Part shown: one piece after another, positions 22,260-32,160 of the stretch | Position numbering within the stretch: the first letter of the stretch is position 1 | How the letters are laid out: each line of letters starts with the position of its first letter | Source: Hydrangea macrophylla | Taxonomy: Eukaryota; Streptophyta; Magnoliopsida; Cornales; Hydrangeaceae | Direction: 5' to 3' | Assembly (NCBI GenBank): GCA_033977485.1 | Contig: CM066991.1 | Coordinates: 54,228,850-54,292,849 of the forward strand | Length of the DNA: 64,000 nt | Translations under genes and position numbers: made by a program | The notes under the pieces: model-generated | The model's input: the letters and a program-made list of their open reading frames with translations, nothing else | What the model was told of the DNA's origin: nothing | Databases searched by the model: none

Positions 22260-22760
22260 GTTCTGGGAAGAGAACAGGGATGCATACTAGTTGATCATAA
22301 GTACATGATTGACAGACGAATGTGTCTATGACATGTGATGAACCTTGATCACTGGTGAATGCGATAAACAGTCGTATGTGTCTATGACTTGCGGTGATAT
22401 AGTATCTATGAAGTGCAGTGAACCTTGATCAAAAGTACGTGGTATACGGATGAATGTGTGTGTGTGACTTATGATGAAACTTGATCATAAGTACGCGGTA
22501 GATCTGACGATAGGTCATGGCAATAGAATTTCTGTGTCGATGCTTTAAACGTTAAATCCATGACATGTGGTGGACAGTGCAAATGTTCTTATAAGCGGGG
22601 GATGGATTGACATATTATCTATGACTTGCGGTGTACGCGGTAGATGACCTCTATGACTTGCGGTGTTACGTGGTAGAATACTAAAAGGTATCTATGACTT
22701 ACGGTGATGCAGTAGACAGAGCATTGGTGTATCTAGGAGTTTTACAATAAAGTCTATTCC
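22260..22760 (+). repeat. Degenerate tandem repeat in LTR B
   Basis: Around eight spaced copies of CTATGACTTGCGGTG or close variants, often followed by GTA-GA-type trailing sequence, at about 22329, 22380, 22459, 22560, 22618, 22650 and 22691. Spacing is irregular, 30-80 bases. Confidence 0.65.
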
Positions 22761-23405
22761 AGGAGTCAGTATGTGCTAAGTTTGTTATTAATAAGACGAT
22801 AAGGGTTGAGTAATGACTTTGGAATAAAGAGAAAGATACTATTGTAACACTATATCTTAGACACTTCAATAACTTTTGATTATGTTATATCATTGGTACT
22901 CTGTGAGTTTCTATTCACTCAGCTCTTAGTAAGCTGACGACTGTTATTACTTGGACATTCCCCGTCTAGATTATCCTATCCATTTTAATGCAGGTGATGG
23001 AACTTACCATGACAGCTACTACCTAGAAGGGGATTATGCAGAGGGTGGCCCCACTGATGCCAATTATGCCAGAGAAGATTACTACGCTGATGACTACCCT
23101 TACGCCAACTAGAAATGAAGAAGTTATATCTAGTTTATACTTTTGTTATTACTATTGCACTTTATTAGTTTAACGGGTACTTGGGCATATGTTGTCTCCA
23201 GACCTGTTGTGATCCTAAGGACCACTCTGATGTTTGTAATAGATAGAATTGTTATATATTCAGTTGTTTACTATCTTGTTGCTTTTAGTTGGACTAGTAT
23301 TGTGTGGTGTGGATAATTAGTGACATTCATCTGTGATTCCCTATGGACCCAAAAAGTAAATATATTTTTCTTTATTTTTGCTGCTCCGAGGCATGATAGG
23401 ATTTT

Positions 23406-23422
23406 TGGTATCAGAGCTTTAG
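23406..23422 (+). promoter_or_regulatory. Primer-binding site of gypsy B (initiator tRNA-Met)
   Basis: TGGTATCAGAGCTTTAG begins seven bases after the LTR end. Confidence 0.85.
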
Positions 23423-23547
23423 GTTGTGATACTTTTATTCACTAAAGTTTCCACATCATCTAGTCCTAGTATTTGAGATCCCTGAGATGAGATATGGGTT
23501 TAAGACAAGTGAATCCTTCTGACGATAGATAGTTTCCTTTACAGGTT

Positions 23548-24597
23548 AGCATGGAGCAGATTTCCACCTATTTTTAGATGATTCATTTGGCAGGCATATT
23601 ATTTATGGCGACACCGTAGATCCTACCATAATAGAGATATATAAAAGCCACATTCTCGAGACAGCTAGTCATTACTTAGAGGAGATGATGTGGACTTTTC
23701 TCTATGTTGTAGGCATAACATACCCGACAAAGATACGCATGGATGTGTATTACTACGCTATGACCCGAGCAACCATATACTAGGAGATGGCTCGATTGAT
23801 TTAGAGTACACCAGAGGTAGAGGAGATTGAGTTACAAGATATTTTAGCCGGGCCAGTTCCACCTGAGCCTACAGCTACACCAGCACCATCACCAGTAGTA
23901 GCACCACCATCACAGGTACCCGATGTGCCAGTTCCAGAGCCTGAGCTGATTCAGGGAGAAGAGGACCCAGAGCCAGAGGATGAGCATCCTAATGAGGATA
24001 TTAACGGGGATAGAGAGGAGGAGCATATGGATAATGAGAACCCAGCATAGGAGGAGCCTTAGATAATGATGATGATGATGAGCCGGAGGATGACCCAGAG
24101 GAGCCAAAGTTTGTCCTAGTATAGGAGCTAGAGGACCCAGAGGTAGATATCATGGTTAGAGAGGGTGATGCAGTGATAGAGGGAGACGTGATTATGGAGA
24201 TAGTAGAGGAGGATATTCTTGATGAGGATGTAGTTGTGCCAGAGATACCCGTTGTGCACAAGTTACTAGCCAGACCTATAGTACAAATGGCAGCCATGGC
24301 TGATATGGTAGTAGGATGGATAGCTAAGATGGTTGGACAGCCAACTAGATTTATTATGGGAGAGGCTGCATTAGCCGAATAGTTGGACATAGCTGATGGA
24401 TTTACTACCTTGGCCATCGAAGTTGCTAATCAGGCAATGATGGTAAAGGATGCAGAGGTAGGGATAGTTGAGGATTGGGATATCAGAGTAGTAGTTGGAG
24501 ATCTTGCTGCACCAGTTGAGGATGTTCCCCTTGAGGGGATGGATATCATTTTAGAGGATGAGGCACCACTTGCAGGATCAGACTCTGACAATTTTTG
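23548..24597 (+). pseudogene. Acidic accessory ORF between PBS and gag (gypsy B)
   Basis: A coding region of about 350 codons that I do not recognise. Visible parts: an N-terminal helical region (SFGRHIIYGDTVDPTIIEIY, MMWTFLYVVGITYPTKIRMD), a Pro/Ala/Glu-rich linker, a strongly Asp/Glu-rich middle, then an alanine-rich helical segment (FIMGEAALAE, IADGFTTLAIEVANQ) and the C-terminus ILEDEAPLAGSDSDNF. Three nonsense codons and one frameshift interrupt it. A second copy, diverged in DNA but similar in protein, lies on the minus strand at 11719-12343 plus 20994-21130. Gypsy A lacks it. The position upstream of gag is like the extra ORF of some Ogre/Tat elements, but no relationship is claimed. 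Confidence 0.6.
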
Positions 24598-24994
24598 AGC
24601 TAGGATCTGGAGGAGGTTTTTACTAGTTTTATATCAAGACATGTTGTCCACATGATTTTTGGGAGCTTGAGAGATTGCTATTGACCATAGCTTTGTATAG
24701 ATATTACCAATAGTAGTAGTATTGTAAATAGTTGACTTTAGTACAATTTTAGCTTATGTCATGTGGTACATAGTTTGACTAGTGTGTACCATGCGGTATA
24801 TCTTTTGATTTATATATATATATATATATATACGAGCAGTACTTTGGATATGGATTATATGTTTGAGTGATATATGGTGTTATGTAGAACTGTTAGTTCC
24901 TATTACTATTTATCGCTCTATCTTGATTTTATTTCTCCGAGAAGACTTTCAGCTAATCGATAGATCTCTTGTAGGTACACTTCCCTAGCACACT
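24598..24994 (+). other. Spacer between accessory ORF and gag
   Basis: About 400 bases without a supported ORF; AT-rich with a (TA)n run at about 24812-24832. Confidence 0.6.
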
Positions 24995-26110
24995 ATGGCA
25001 GGACCCTTAAGAAATCACTAACCTCGAATTGGAGCACCTATTCTAGAGGGAATAGACCCATCCGGAGTGTTTGAAGCTTTTGTACAGAGAATGGAACACG
25101 TAGGCGATACCTACAACCATGCTACAAATCAACAACCTATCCAACCCCTGTTGTACCATTTTAGCAGAGGCAAACCAGAGATAAATTACTAGCAAATTTT
25201 CGTGGTTTACGTCCCGAGAAGTTTGATGGATTAACAGAACCATGGAAAGTTGAACAGTGGATAAGAGAGATGGAATTGATCTTTGAAGCGTTAGAGTGTA
25301 GTGAATAGGAAAAGCGCCATCTTGCTACGTTCCAACTCACCTATGCTGTCGTAGATTGGTGGGAAGCTGAACGATCCACTATTCGGATGAACGTTGCAAG
25401 GGCGATGCCTTGGGAAATGTTTAAAGGAATTTTTTAGAGAAGTACTTTCCAGAAGAAAAAGATCAATAGGAGAAGAATTTTATGAGCCTAGTCCAAGGAG
25501 TTTAGACGGTAAGAGAATACACCACACAGTTTGAACGATTGTCTCGATTCGCTCAGTATATGAATGATACACCACAAAAGAAGATTAAGCGGTTCCATCA
25601 AGGACTGAACCTCCATCTTCGTCATATAATGATTGGGCACTTGAACCCGAGTTTCGAAGGATAAGTTAGACTTGCTGTGAGTCTGGAAAAAGACGCCTAT
25701 CTAGTATAGTGACAATAGATGACTCGGCCTAACAGTCGAGAAGTATTCAGCAATAGAGGAATTTCCAAAACCTGCCACCGAGGAATACCCAAGGGTGGAG
25801 ACCTCAGGGTAACTTTCAAGGCAACAAGAGAACTTGGGATAGAACTAGGAAGCCTCAGTCGAGCTATCCTCGGCCCCAGTAATATCAACAATGAGGACCA
25901 CAACATCAAGCACTGCTTACAGCCCCACCACCAAGTGATAGAGGATGTTTCAACTGTGGAAAGTCAGGGCACCTAGCGAGGAATTGCACTATTCTCAGGA
26001 CCCACTTTCGTAACGATCAGTTCTGCTGCAACTGCAATAAGCCAGGGCATTTTAGCAAGGATTGTCATACACCACGAGGAGGATACTATGGGGCACCAGT
26101 TTAAGGAATT
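24995..26110 (+). pseudogene. Gypsy B gag with two zinc knuckles
   Basis: ATG 24995 opens MAGPLRNH. The gag-type blocks are GIDPSGVFEAFVQRMEHVGD, the FRGLRPEKFDGLTEPWKVEQW region, ATFQLTYAVVDWWEAERST and EYTTQFERLSRFAQYMNDT. Two CCHC knuckles, [14 protein letters not shown] (about 25946) and [14 protein letters not shown] (about 26024), are intact. Several stops and two frameshifts separate the blocks, so it is inactive. It is colinear with gypsy A gag. Confidence 0.8.
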
Positions 26111-26134
26111 CAATGACCCCAAGATCAAACAAGG

Positions 26135-26467
26135 ATGAATGCCATCATTCACACAGAATCAGGCTTTAATGCTAATGACCAGCAACATTTGGAAGGTACG
26201 ATTGTACTCTTTCATAGTCCAGTTAAAGCTCTAGTCGATACTAGAGTTGCACGTTCATTTATTACTATTAAGATTGTGCTTCAGTTAGGTTTAGAACCCC
26301 AGACACTCGAGCTAGCACTTAATTCTATGTCACCATTGGGAGTGACTGTTAAGCTGGGTAAGGTATGTAAAGATTGCCCATTAAACTTGGGAGATAGGAA
26401 TCTTCCAACTGACTTAGTAGTTCTGTCGATGTCAGAGTTCGACATTATCCTAGGATGGATTGGTTGA
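26135..26467 (+). pseudogene. Gypsy B protease
   Basis: Reads LEGTIVLFHSPVKALVDTRV then SFITIKIVLQLGLEPQ and LPTDLVVLSMSEFDIILGW. The catalytic Asp-Thr-Gly motif has become Asp-Thr-Arg, so no activity is expected. It stops at 26465-26467 where the RT-leading segment should follow. Confidence 0.75.
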
Positions 26468-26639
26468 CTAAGTATGAGGCCAATTTGGACTGCCCTACCA
26501 GGACGATTGAATTTCTAATACAGGGATGAACGGCAATTAGATTTCAGTGTCAGTCAACAAGTGACATGTTTCTAACGAATGGTTTAGCTACAATCAGAAG
26601 TATAAGTACGAGTACGAAAATCATGATGGATTAGATTCC

Positions 26640-26948
26640 TACCGTACAAGACTTTCAGGATGTATTCTAGGATTTTGAAGGACTTCCACCAAAAAGAGAA
26701 ATAGACTTCTGTGTGGAACTAGTACCTGGCACATTGCCGATATCTAAGACTCCATATAGGATGGTACCAGCTGAGATGTTGGAATTGAAGAAGCAAGTTC
26801 AAGAATTTGAAGATTTAGGATTTGTTCGCCCAAGTATGCCACCTTGGGGAGCACAAGTTCTGTTTGTGAAGAAGAGGGATGGAACACTTTGACTCTGTAT
26901 TAACTACAGGGAGTTAAACAAGATTACGATCAAGAATCGATACCCACT
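26640..26948 (+). pseudogene. Gypsy B reverse transcriptase, first part
   Basis: RT N-terminal part: [19 protein letters not shown], then a stop where Arg would be, LCINYRELNKITIKNRYPL. It is interrupted after the codons for RYP by the solo LTR and continues at 30274; the target duplication CCACT lies in the split codon region. Confidence 0.8.
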
Positions 26949-29900
26949 TGTAGACACCCCATTTTGTCGGCTATCAGATTTAGGAGACCCATAGCTTGGT
27001 GGTTCACAATGATCAAAAAAGACTTAAAAGGATTCCTAGAAATTAGTTCTATCTCTCAGAATGCTCAGAATGACCAAAATGCCCCTGAAAGCCCAGAAGC
27101 TCCCAGATTTGGACCAAAAGTTTTGGAAACATGCTACGTCATAAGAAAAATGATAAAATGAGTTTTTAAGTAAAATCGGATGAAATCGTCAGCTCCTAGA
27201 GACCCCCGGAAATCCCGAAAGTTCCCCGAAAGTCCCCTTTGACCGGTTTGACAATGGTTTGACCAGAGTTTGACCAAGTTTGACCGAGATTGTCCGAATT
27301 CACCGGAATCATTAGAAAAGTATTAAAATGAGTTTTAAAAGAGAATCGAGCGAAAACGTCGGCTCTTGGGAGTTCCCGGAGGTTCCCAGAACTTCCCGGG
27401 AATCCCAGGTTTGACCAGTTTGACCAACATTTGACTTTGGAATCAGGGCGCCAGAACAATTTTCAAATATTTTTCATGGATACTAGAGGTTAATAGCTTT
27501 CCAACGGTATATCGCAAATAATTCCTGGATTTAAAATGAATTTATTTTGAATTTCCGAAGGCAAAAAGGGCGATCAAATCGGCTTTTATCGCGAATACCG
27601 CAAAACTTTTCAAAGTGACCTATCCCCAAACTATTTTTTATGTAAATTAGACTCCATTACCTTTCCAACGGTATATCACAACCTCAGTTTGGAGTTCGTA
27701 CGCATTTTCTGTGAATTTCGGACGAAATAGGGCCTTTTCGCGAATACCGGAACCTCTGGGGGCCCAAACAGCATTATCTGGATGAAGGAGGAGCAGTGCC
27801 GCCACGGCACTGGCCCACTGCCGCCGCGGCACTAGCCCACTGCCGCCGCGGCACTCCCCTCCAGAATAGTGTATTTTTGTAATTAGTTTTGTGGTCCCAT
27901 TTTGATTAATTAAAAACCAAAACGACATAGTTTTATGATTTGAGATGTTTGGAGCCAATGGGAATACTTTCTAAATCCTAAAACCACCCCAAGTTGGCCT
28001 ATTTAAATCCCTCATTGCTCTTCATTTTGGGGGAGTCAAATGCAAGTTTAGAAAAAGTTTGGGGGAGAAAGTTGTAGAGATAAGGTTAGAGTAGAGAGAA
28101 AAGAAGCTTTCTTCTTTGATTTTCAAAACAAAAAGTGAGTTCTAAACTTTGTTTTTACCTCATTACTCCTATTTACTTCAACATTCAATACACCCAACCA
28201 CCATTTTAGTGAGCATTTAAGAGAGTGGAATCTTCTTCCATGTCCAATCTCATTACTTATGAGTGAAACACCATGCTACAAGTTCCATACATCATGAATA
28301 TCATCTATTGATTGCTATCTATTTGCTTGCTTGTTTATATAATGTTCATCTCTTCTCACCTCATTTCTTTTTGATTTTCTTTATTTACTTACTAGTTCAT
28401 CGTCATCTAAGTGATGACATGAAGTTTGAGGTGAGTGAATCCTTATGGATAGTAGATCTTAACCTCAAAAACATGTTTGATAGATGATGATCATAACTTC
28501 AATACCTCCAAGGTATTCTTGAAGTTATGTTCAAAATAAAAATAAGTTTCTCCAACAATCTTGGAGGTTCTTGATGATGAGTTGAATGTTGGCATTTTAA
28601 GTGGTTATAATCTTTATTGAGTATTGAAAATACACTTTCAAAACCTCTATTTCAAAACCCCCCTCAATCCCTCTCATTTTGATTTCAAGAAAGAAAACCT
28701 TATTTTCTCCAAAATCTTCAAAATAGTGAGTCAAAACAGTGAGTGAGCTGAGTTCAAAGATTTCTATAGAACTCAATACTCAACATATAGATGCAAGGCC
28801 ACTTGGAAAGTCTTCCTAACTCATTGGAGAACACCATGATTTTTGGTTTGACTTGGAAGTACTTGAAAATGGTCCATTTGGACCCAAACATTCCTTCCAA
28901 ACATTCTGCCTCTGCTGTCACAGCAGCTTGACTAACTTCCAACTTCTTTTTAAGAAATATTTTCCAAACGGGGTAGTCCCAACTTATTTTTCCCTTAAAC
29001 TTCAATGTCTTAGGGAACTCTCTGTATAAAATGGGCCTCTAGATCACTCGTTTGCATTTTCTAAGAATTTTCAACATTTCAGTCGACAGTACGGACTCTG
29101 TTTCTGAGTGACCTCTGTTGTTCATATGATTTCTCTTAATCTGTGATAGTTATTGAAGATTGGATTTTTGGGTTGTGTTCTATACACAATAAGGAAGATC
29201 TCCATAAACAATCATGCATTGAAAACATTCCTAACCCCTCTTTTCCATTTTTACAAGATCATGTTACTGCTCTGCCCACTATTCACAGCAAGGACCTTTT
29301 AACTTTCATTCTTTGATTTGATGCTTAAATGCACTCCAAATTAGTTCATATCTTAGGAATTAGTTCATACTACATTTGTACATATCCCATATTGATTTCA
29401 TTCATTCATTCATTCATACACCTTTTAGACTTCTAAGCCATTCTAGGATTCCATGCACACAAACACACTACAACCTTAGTACAACCTAGATACATACATT
29501 GCATCCATGCAAAGATTTGTGGCTTTTGTGACTCCTAATCTAAGAAGATTATAAGGAATGATCATGATCACACGTTCATGCTTCCCCCGATCTAATCATC
29601 CTTTCTCATCCATCCCGGGGATTGAGAGGTCTTCTTTTCTCAAAGAATAACATGCATCATACTAGTTTGCTAAGCATATTTGGATTTATTTGAATTTTTG
29701 TTTCAAGAACAATTCATGTCCCCCTTTAGATTAGGAAAACTTAATTACTTGATACATGAGTAGATGATTTTTCCTAGGTTTGTTTTGTGTGATCTTTCAC
29801 TTTGCATTGTGTGATACTTGGCTTAAATCTTATGAATGATATCTTATCTTTTGATCTTCCAATTTCAAGTTTCTTATGTGATGTAGTATATTACCATAGT

Positions 29901-30273
29901 ATTAATTGTCGAACTATACATAGTATAAGATGATTATTTGGATGCTAATTGAGGCCCGTCGAAAGACGGGACGAGTTGAGGGTGTTTTAGTCGTGACAAA
30001 GGCTCCTTCCTCTCTCGTACCAAAACCCCGAACCAAGTTCTTTGGTTATGAAGGGCCGGTGCCCTTTATCCATTTGGGTGAGTCAAATTAGGTTTCTTGG
30101 TTCCTTAAAGACCAAGTGGCGACTCTGTATCTGTTTTCGAAAGACCTTCTTTTCTTTGAAATCAACCTCTTGTTTTCTTTCAAATCAATTTCAAAACAAA
30201 GGAAAATCAATTCCGAAACCCCGAAAACAAACAGGAAAAACCGGGAGTGGACGACGGATTCCGCGTGTCCACA
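26949..30273 (+). mobile_element. Ogre/Tat-like solo LTR inserted in gypsy B RT
   Basis: A 3325-base sequence from TGTAGACACCCCATTTTGTC to GTGTCCACA, flanked by CCACT on both sides (26944-26948, 30274-30278). It is the same family as the LTRs of the gag-only element, here in the opposite orientation, but clearly diverged. No internal region, so it arose by LTR-LTR recombination. A TATA-like TATTTAAAT is at about 27995 and a donor-like GTGAGTTCTAAAC at 28135-28147. GC-rich palindromes at 27794-27855. No coding region. Confidence 0.9.
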
Positions 30274-30890
30274 CCACTACCTCGGATAGATAATTTATTC
30301 GACCAGTTACAAGGATCAAGAATCTTTTCAAAGATCGATGTACATTTGGGATATCATCAACTATTGGTTCGATCAGAGGATGTAACGAAGACTACGTTCA
30401 GGACGAGATATGGACATTTTGAGTTTCTAGTTATGCCTTTTGGATTGAAAAATACGTCAGCAGTATTTATGGACTTGATGAATAGAGTATTCAGACCATA
30501 TCTGGATCAATTCATTATAGTATTCATCGACAACATATTGATCTACTCAAAGACAAAGAAAGATCATGAGGAACTTTTACAAATTACTTTACAGACACTT
30601 CAAGATAGCAAGTTGTATGCAAAGTTTAACAAGTGTGAATTTTGGCTACAAGAGGTCAAATTATTGGGACATGTTATATCTCAAGATGGTATCTCTGTGG
30701 ACTCATCTAAGATTGATGCACTATTAAGCTAGAACAGACCGACTAACGCAATAGAGGTGAGAAGTTTCCTCGGCCTAGTAGTATGTTATCTGAGATTTGT
30801 CGAAGGATTCTCCAAGATTGCAAGACCGTTAATGAATTTGATGATAAATGAGATAAAGTACGAATGGACAGATAAGCATGAGGGTTAAAG
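30274..30890 (+). pseudogene. Gypsy B reverse transcriptase, second part
   Basis: Continues with [20 protein letters not shown] and [20 protein letters not shown]. The active-site box reads FIDN at 30523-30534: the second catalytic Asp is Asn. Then [16 protein letters not shown] and SFLGLVVCYLRFVEGFSKIA. A stop is at about 30730. Inactive. Confidence 0.85.
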
Positions 30891-31310
30891 GAAAGATTGA
30901 CTTCAGCACCAATACTTGCGATACCTAAGAGTGGAGAAACGTATGTGATCTATAGTGATGCATCGCACCAGGGATTGGGTTGTGTGCTTATGTAGGACGG
31001 GAATGTCATTGTATACGGATCAAGATAATTGAACGTACACAAAAAAAACTATCCTATGCATGATTTGGAATTAATAGCAACAGTGTTTGCATTGAAGATT
31101 TGGAGACACTATCTCTATAGAGAGAAGTTTGATCTATTTTCTGACCATAAAAGCTTAAAGCATTTGTTCTCTCAAAAGGAGTTGAACATGCAACAATGGA
31201 GATGGATGGAGTTATTCAAAGACTATGACTTTTCATTGTAATATCATCCGGGTAAACAAAATGTCGTAGCCGATGCTTTGAGCCATCGACCTTGACTAGT
31301 GATCACTGTA
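30891..31310 (+). pseudogene. Gypsy B RNase H
   Basis: YVIYSDASHQGLGCVLM has the first catalytic Asp, followed by a stop. YPMHDLELIATVFALKIWRH has the catalytic Glu. LFSDHKSLKHLFSQKELNMQ has the third Asp, and the end NVVADALSHRP is the usual tail. Three stops. Confidence 0.82.
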
Positions 31311-31367
31311 TTATTAATCTGAGAATGGAAAGCACTGGAAGTTTTAACTAAATTCGATCTTTAACCA

Positions 31368-32160
31368 GTGGAACCAATAGAAGGACAATATTTTGGATGC
31401 CTTATGGTAAAGCCAACTTTGATCAGTCATATCATAGAAGCTCAACAGATGATGGAAGATTTGAAGTTATGGTTTGCCAAGATGTCAACAAAGGAACCAG
31501 AAGTCTGGAGTATCGGTACAGACGAAGCCTTACGATGTAAAGGTAGACTTTGTGTACCTGGCGAAGAAAATCTCCGAAAAGAAATATTGAATGAAGCACA
31601 TAAGTCACGGATGATGATTAATCCTGGAGGTACGAAGATGTACAAGGTCTTAAAGAGAAATTTTTAGTGGGAAGGAATGAAGCGAGAGGTAGCTGAGTAT
31701 GTATCTCAGTGTCTTACTTGTAAGTAAGTAAAGGCAGAACATCAAAAACCACCTGGATTAATGCAACCATTACCGATTCCTCAATGGAAATGGGAACACA
31801 TCACCATGGATTTCGTAGTAGATTTGCCAAAGTCACAGTAGAACCATGACACTATTTTGGTAATTGTGGATCGACTTACTAAGATGGAACATTTTATTGC
31901 CTATAGTATGACATATCCAGTGGAACGTTTGAGCCGGATGTATTTACAGTATGATGTACGATTACATGGTGTACCTGTTTCTATCGTATCGGATAGAGAT
32001 TCGCGCTTTACTATAGAATTTCATAAAAGTCTCCAAACAGCGATGGGAACAACACTAAACTTGGGTTCAGCTTTTCATCTGCAGACCGACGGTCAGACTA
32101 AACGACTCAATCAAGTGTTAGAGGACATACTACGAACTTACAATATTTATTTTAAGAGTT
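31368..32160 (+). pseudogene. Gypsy B integrase, C-terminally truncated
   Basis: The zinc-binding region includes EAHKSRMMINPGGTKMYKVL and CLTCK. The catalytic core reads [13 protein letters not shown] (first Asp), VSIVSDRDSRFTIEFHKSLQ (second Asp) and FHLQTDGQTKRLNQVLED, where the third catalytic residue, normally Glu in the QTERLNQ block, is Lys. It breaks off near 32150 before the chromodomain region. Confidence 0.82.

Larger units (their letters stand above)
21140..23398 (+). repeat. 5' LTR of gypsy B (left boundary uncertain)
   Basis: The right edge is GCATGATA just before the primer site. TATA stretch TATATATATA at 21461-21471. Palindrome clusters of TTCGATCGATYGAA type flank it (about 21195-21400 and 21887-22010). 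A possible splice donor GGTGAGTTCTAAAC is at 21756-21769. The block TTCACTCAGCT, hairpin TTGGACATTCCCCGTCTAG (22951-22969) and an acidic short frame ending at TAG 23110-23112 are shared with LTRs A and C. The left boundary abuts the accessory ORF fragment; no TG start was identified. Confidence 0.6.
21131..32160 (+). mobile_element. Gypsy element B (Tekay-like) with upstream accessory ORF
   Basis: Order: LTR, initiator-Met PBS, accessory acidic ORF, gag with two zinc knuckles, protease, RT, RNase H, integrase. RT is split by an Ogre-like solo LTR (26949-30273). The integrase breaks off near 32150, with no chromodomain and no own 3' LTR. Pol resembles that of gypsy A, so both belong near Tekay/chromovirus; inference without a tree. 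Left edge uncertain. Confidence 0.75.

Noticed and set aside
23910..24417. Minus-strand ORFs of His/Ser/Thr-rich proteins
   Set aside because: Antisense shadows of the acidic accessory ORF; the plus-strand frame is supported by a second copy.
27794..27855. Rho-independent terminator from the GC palindromes
   Set aside because: No T-run follows and the setting is a plant nuclear LTR, where such terminators do not act.
28263..28487. A 74-codon ORF in the solo LTR (possible small protein)
   Set aside because: The homologous region in the other two Ogre-like LTRs does not keep the frame as far as I can see.
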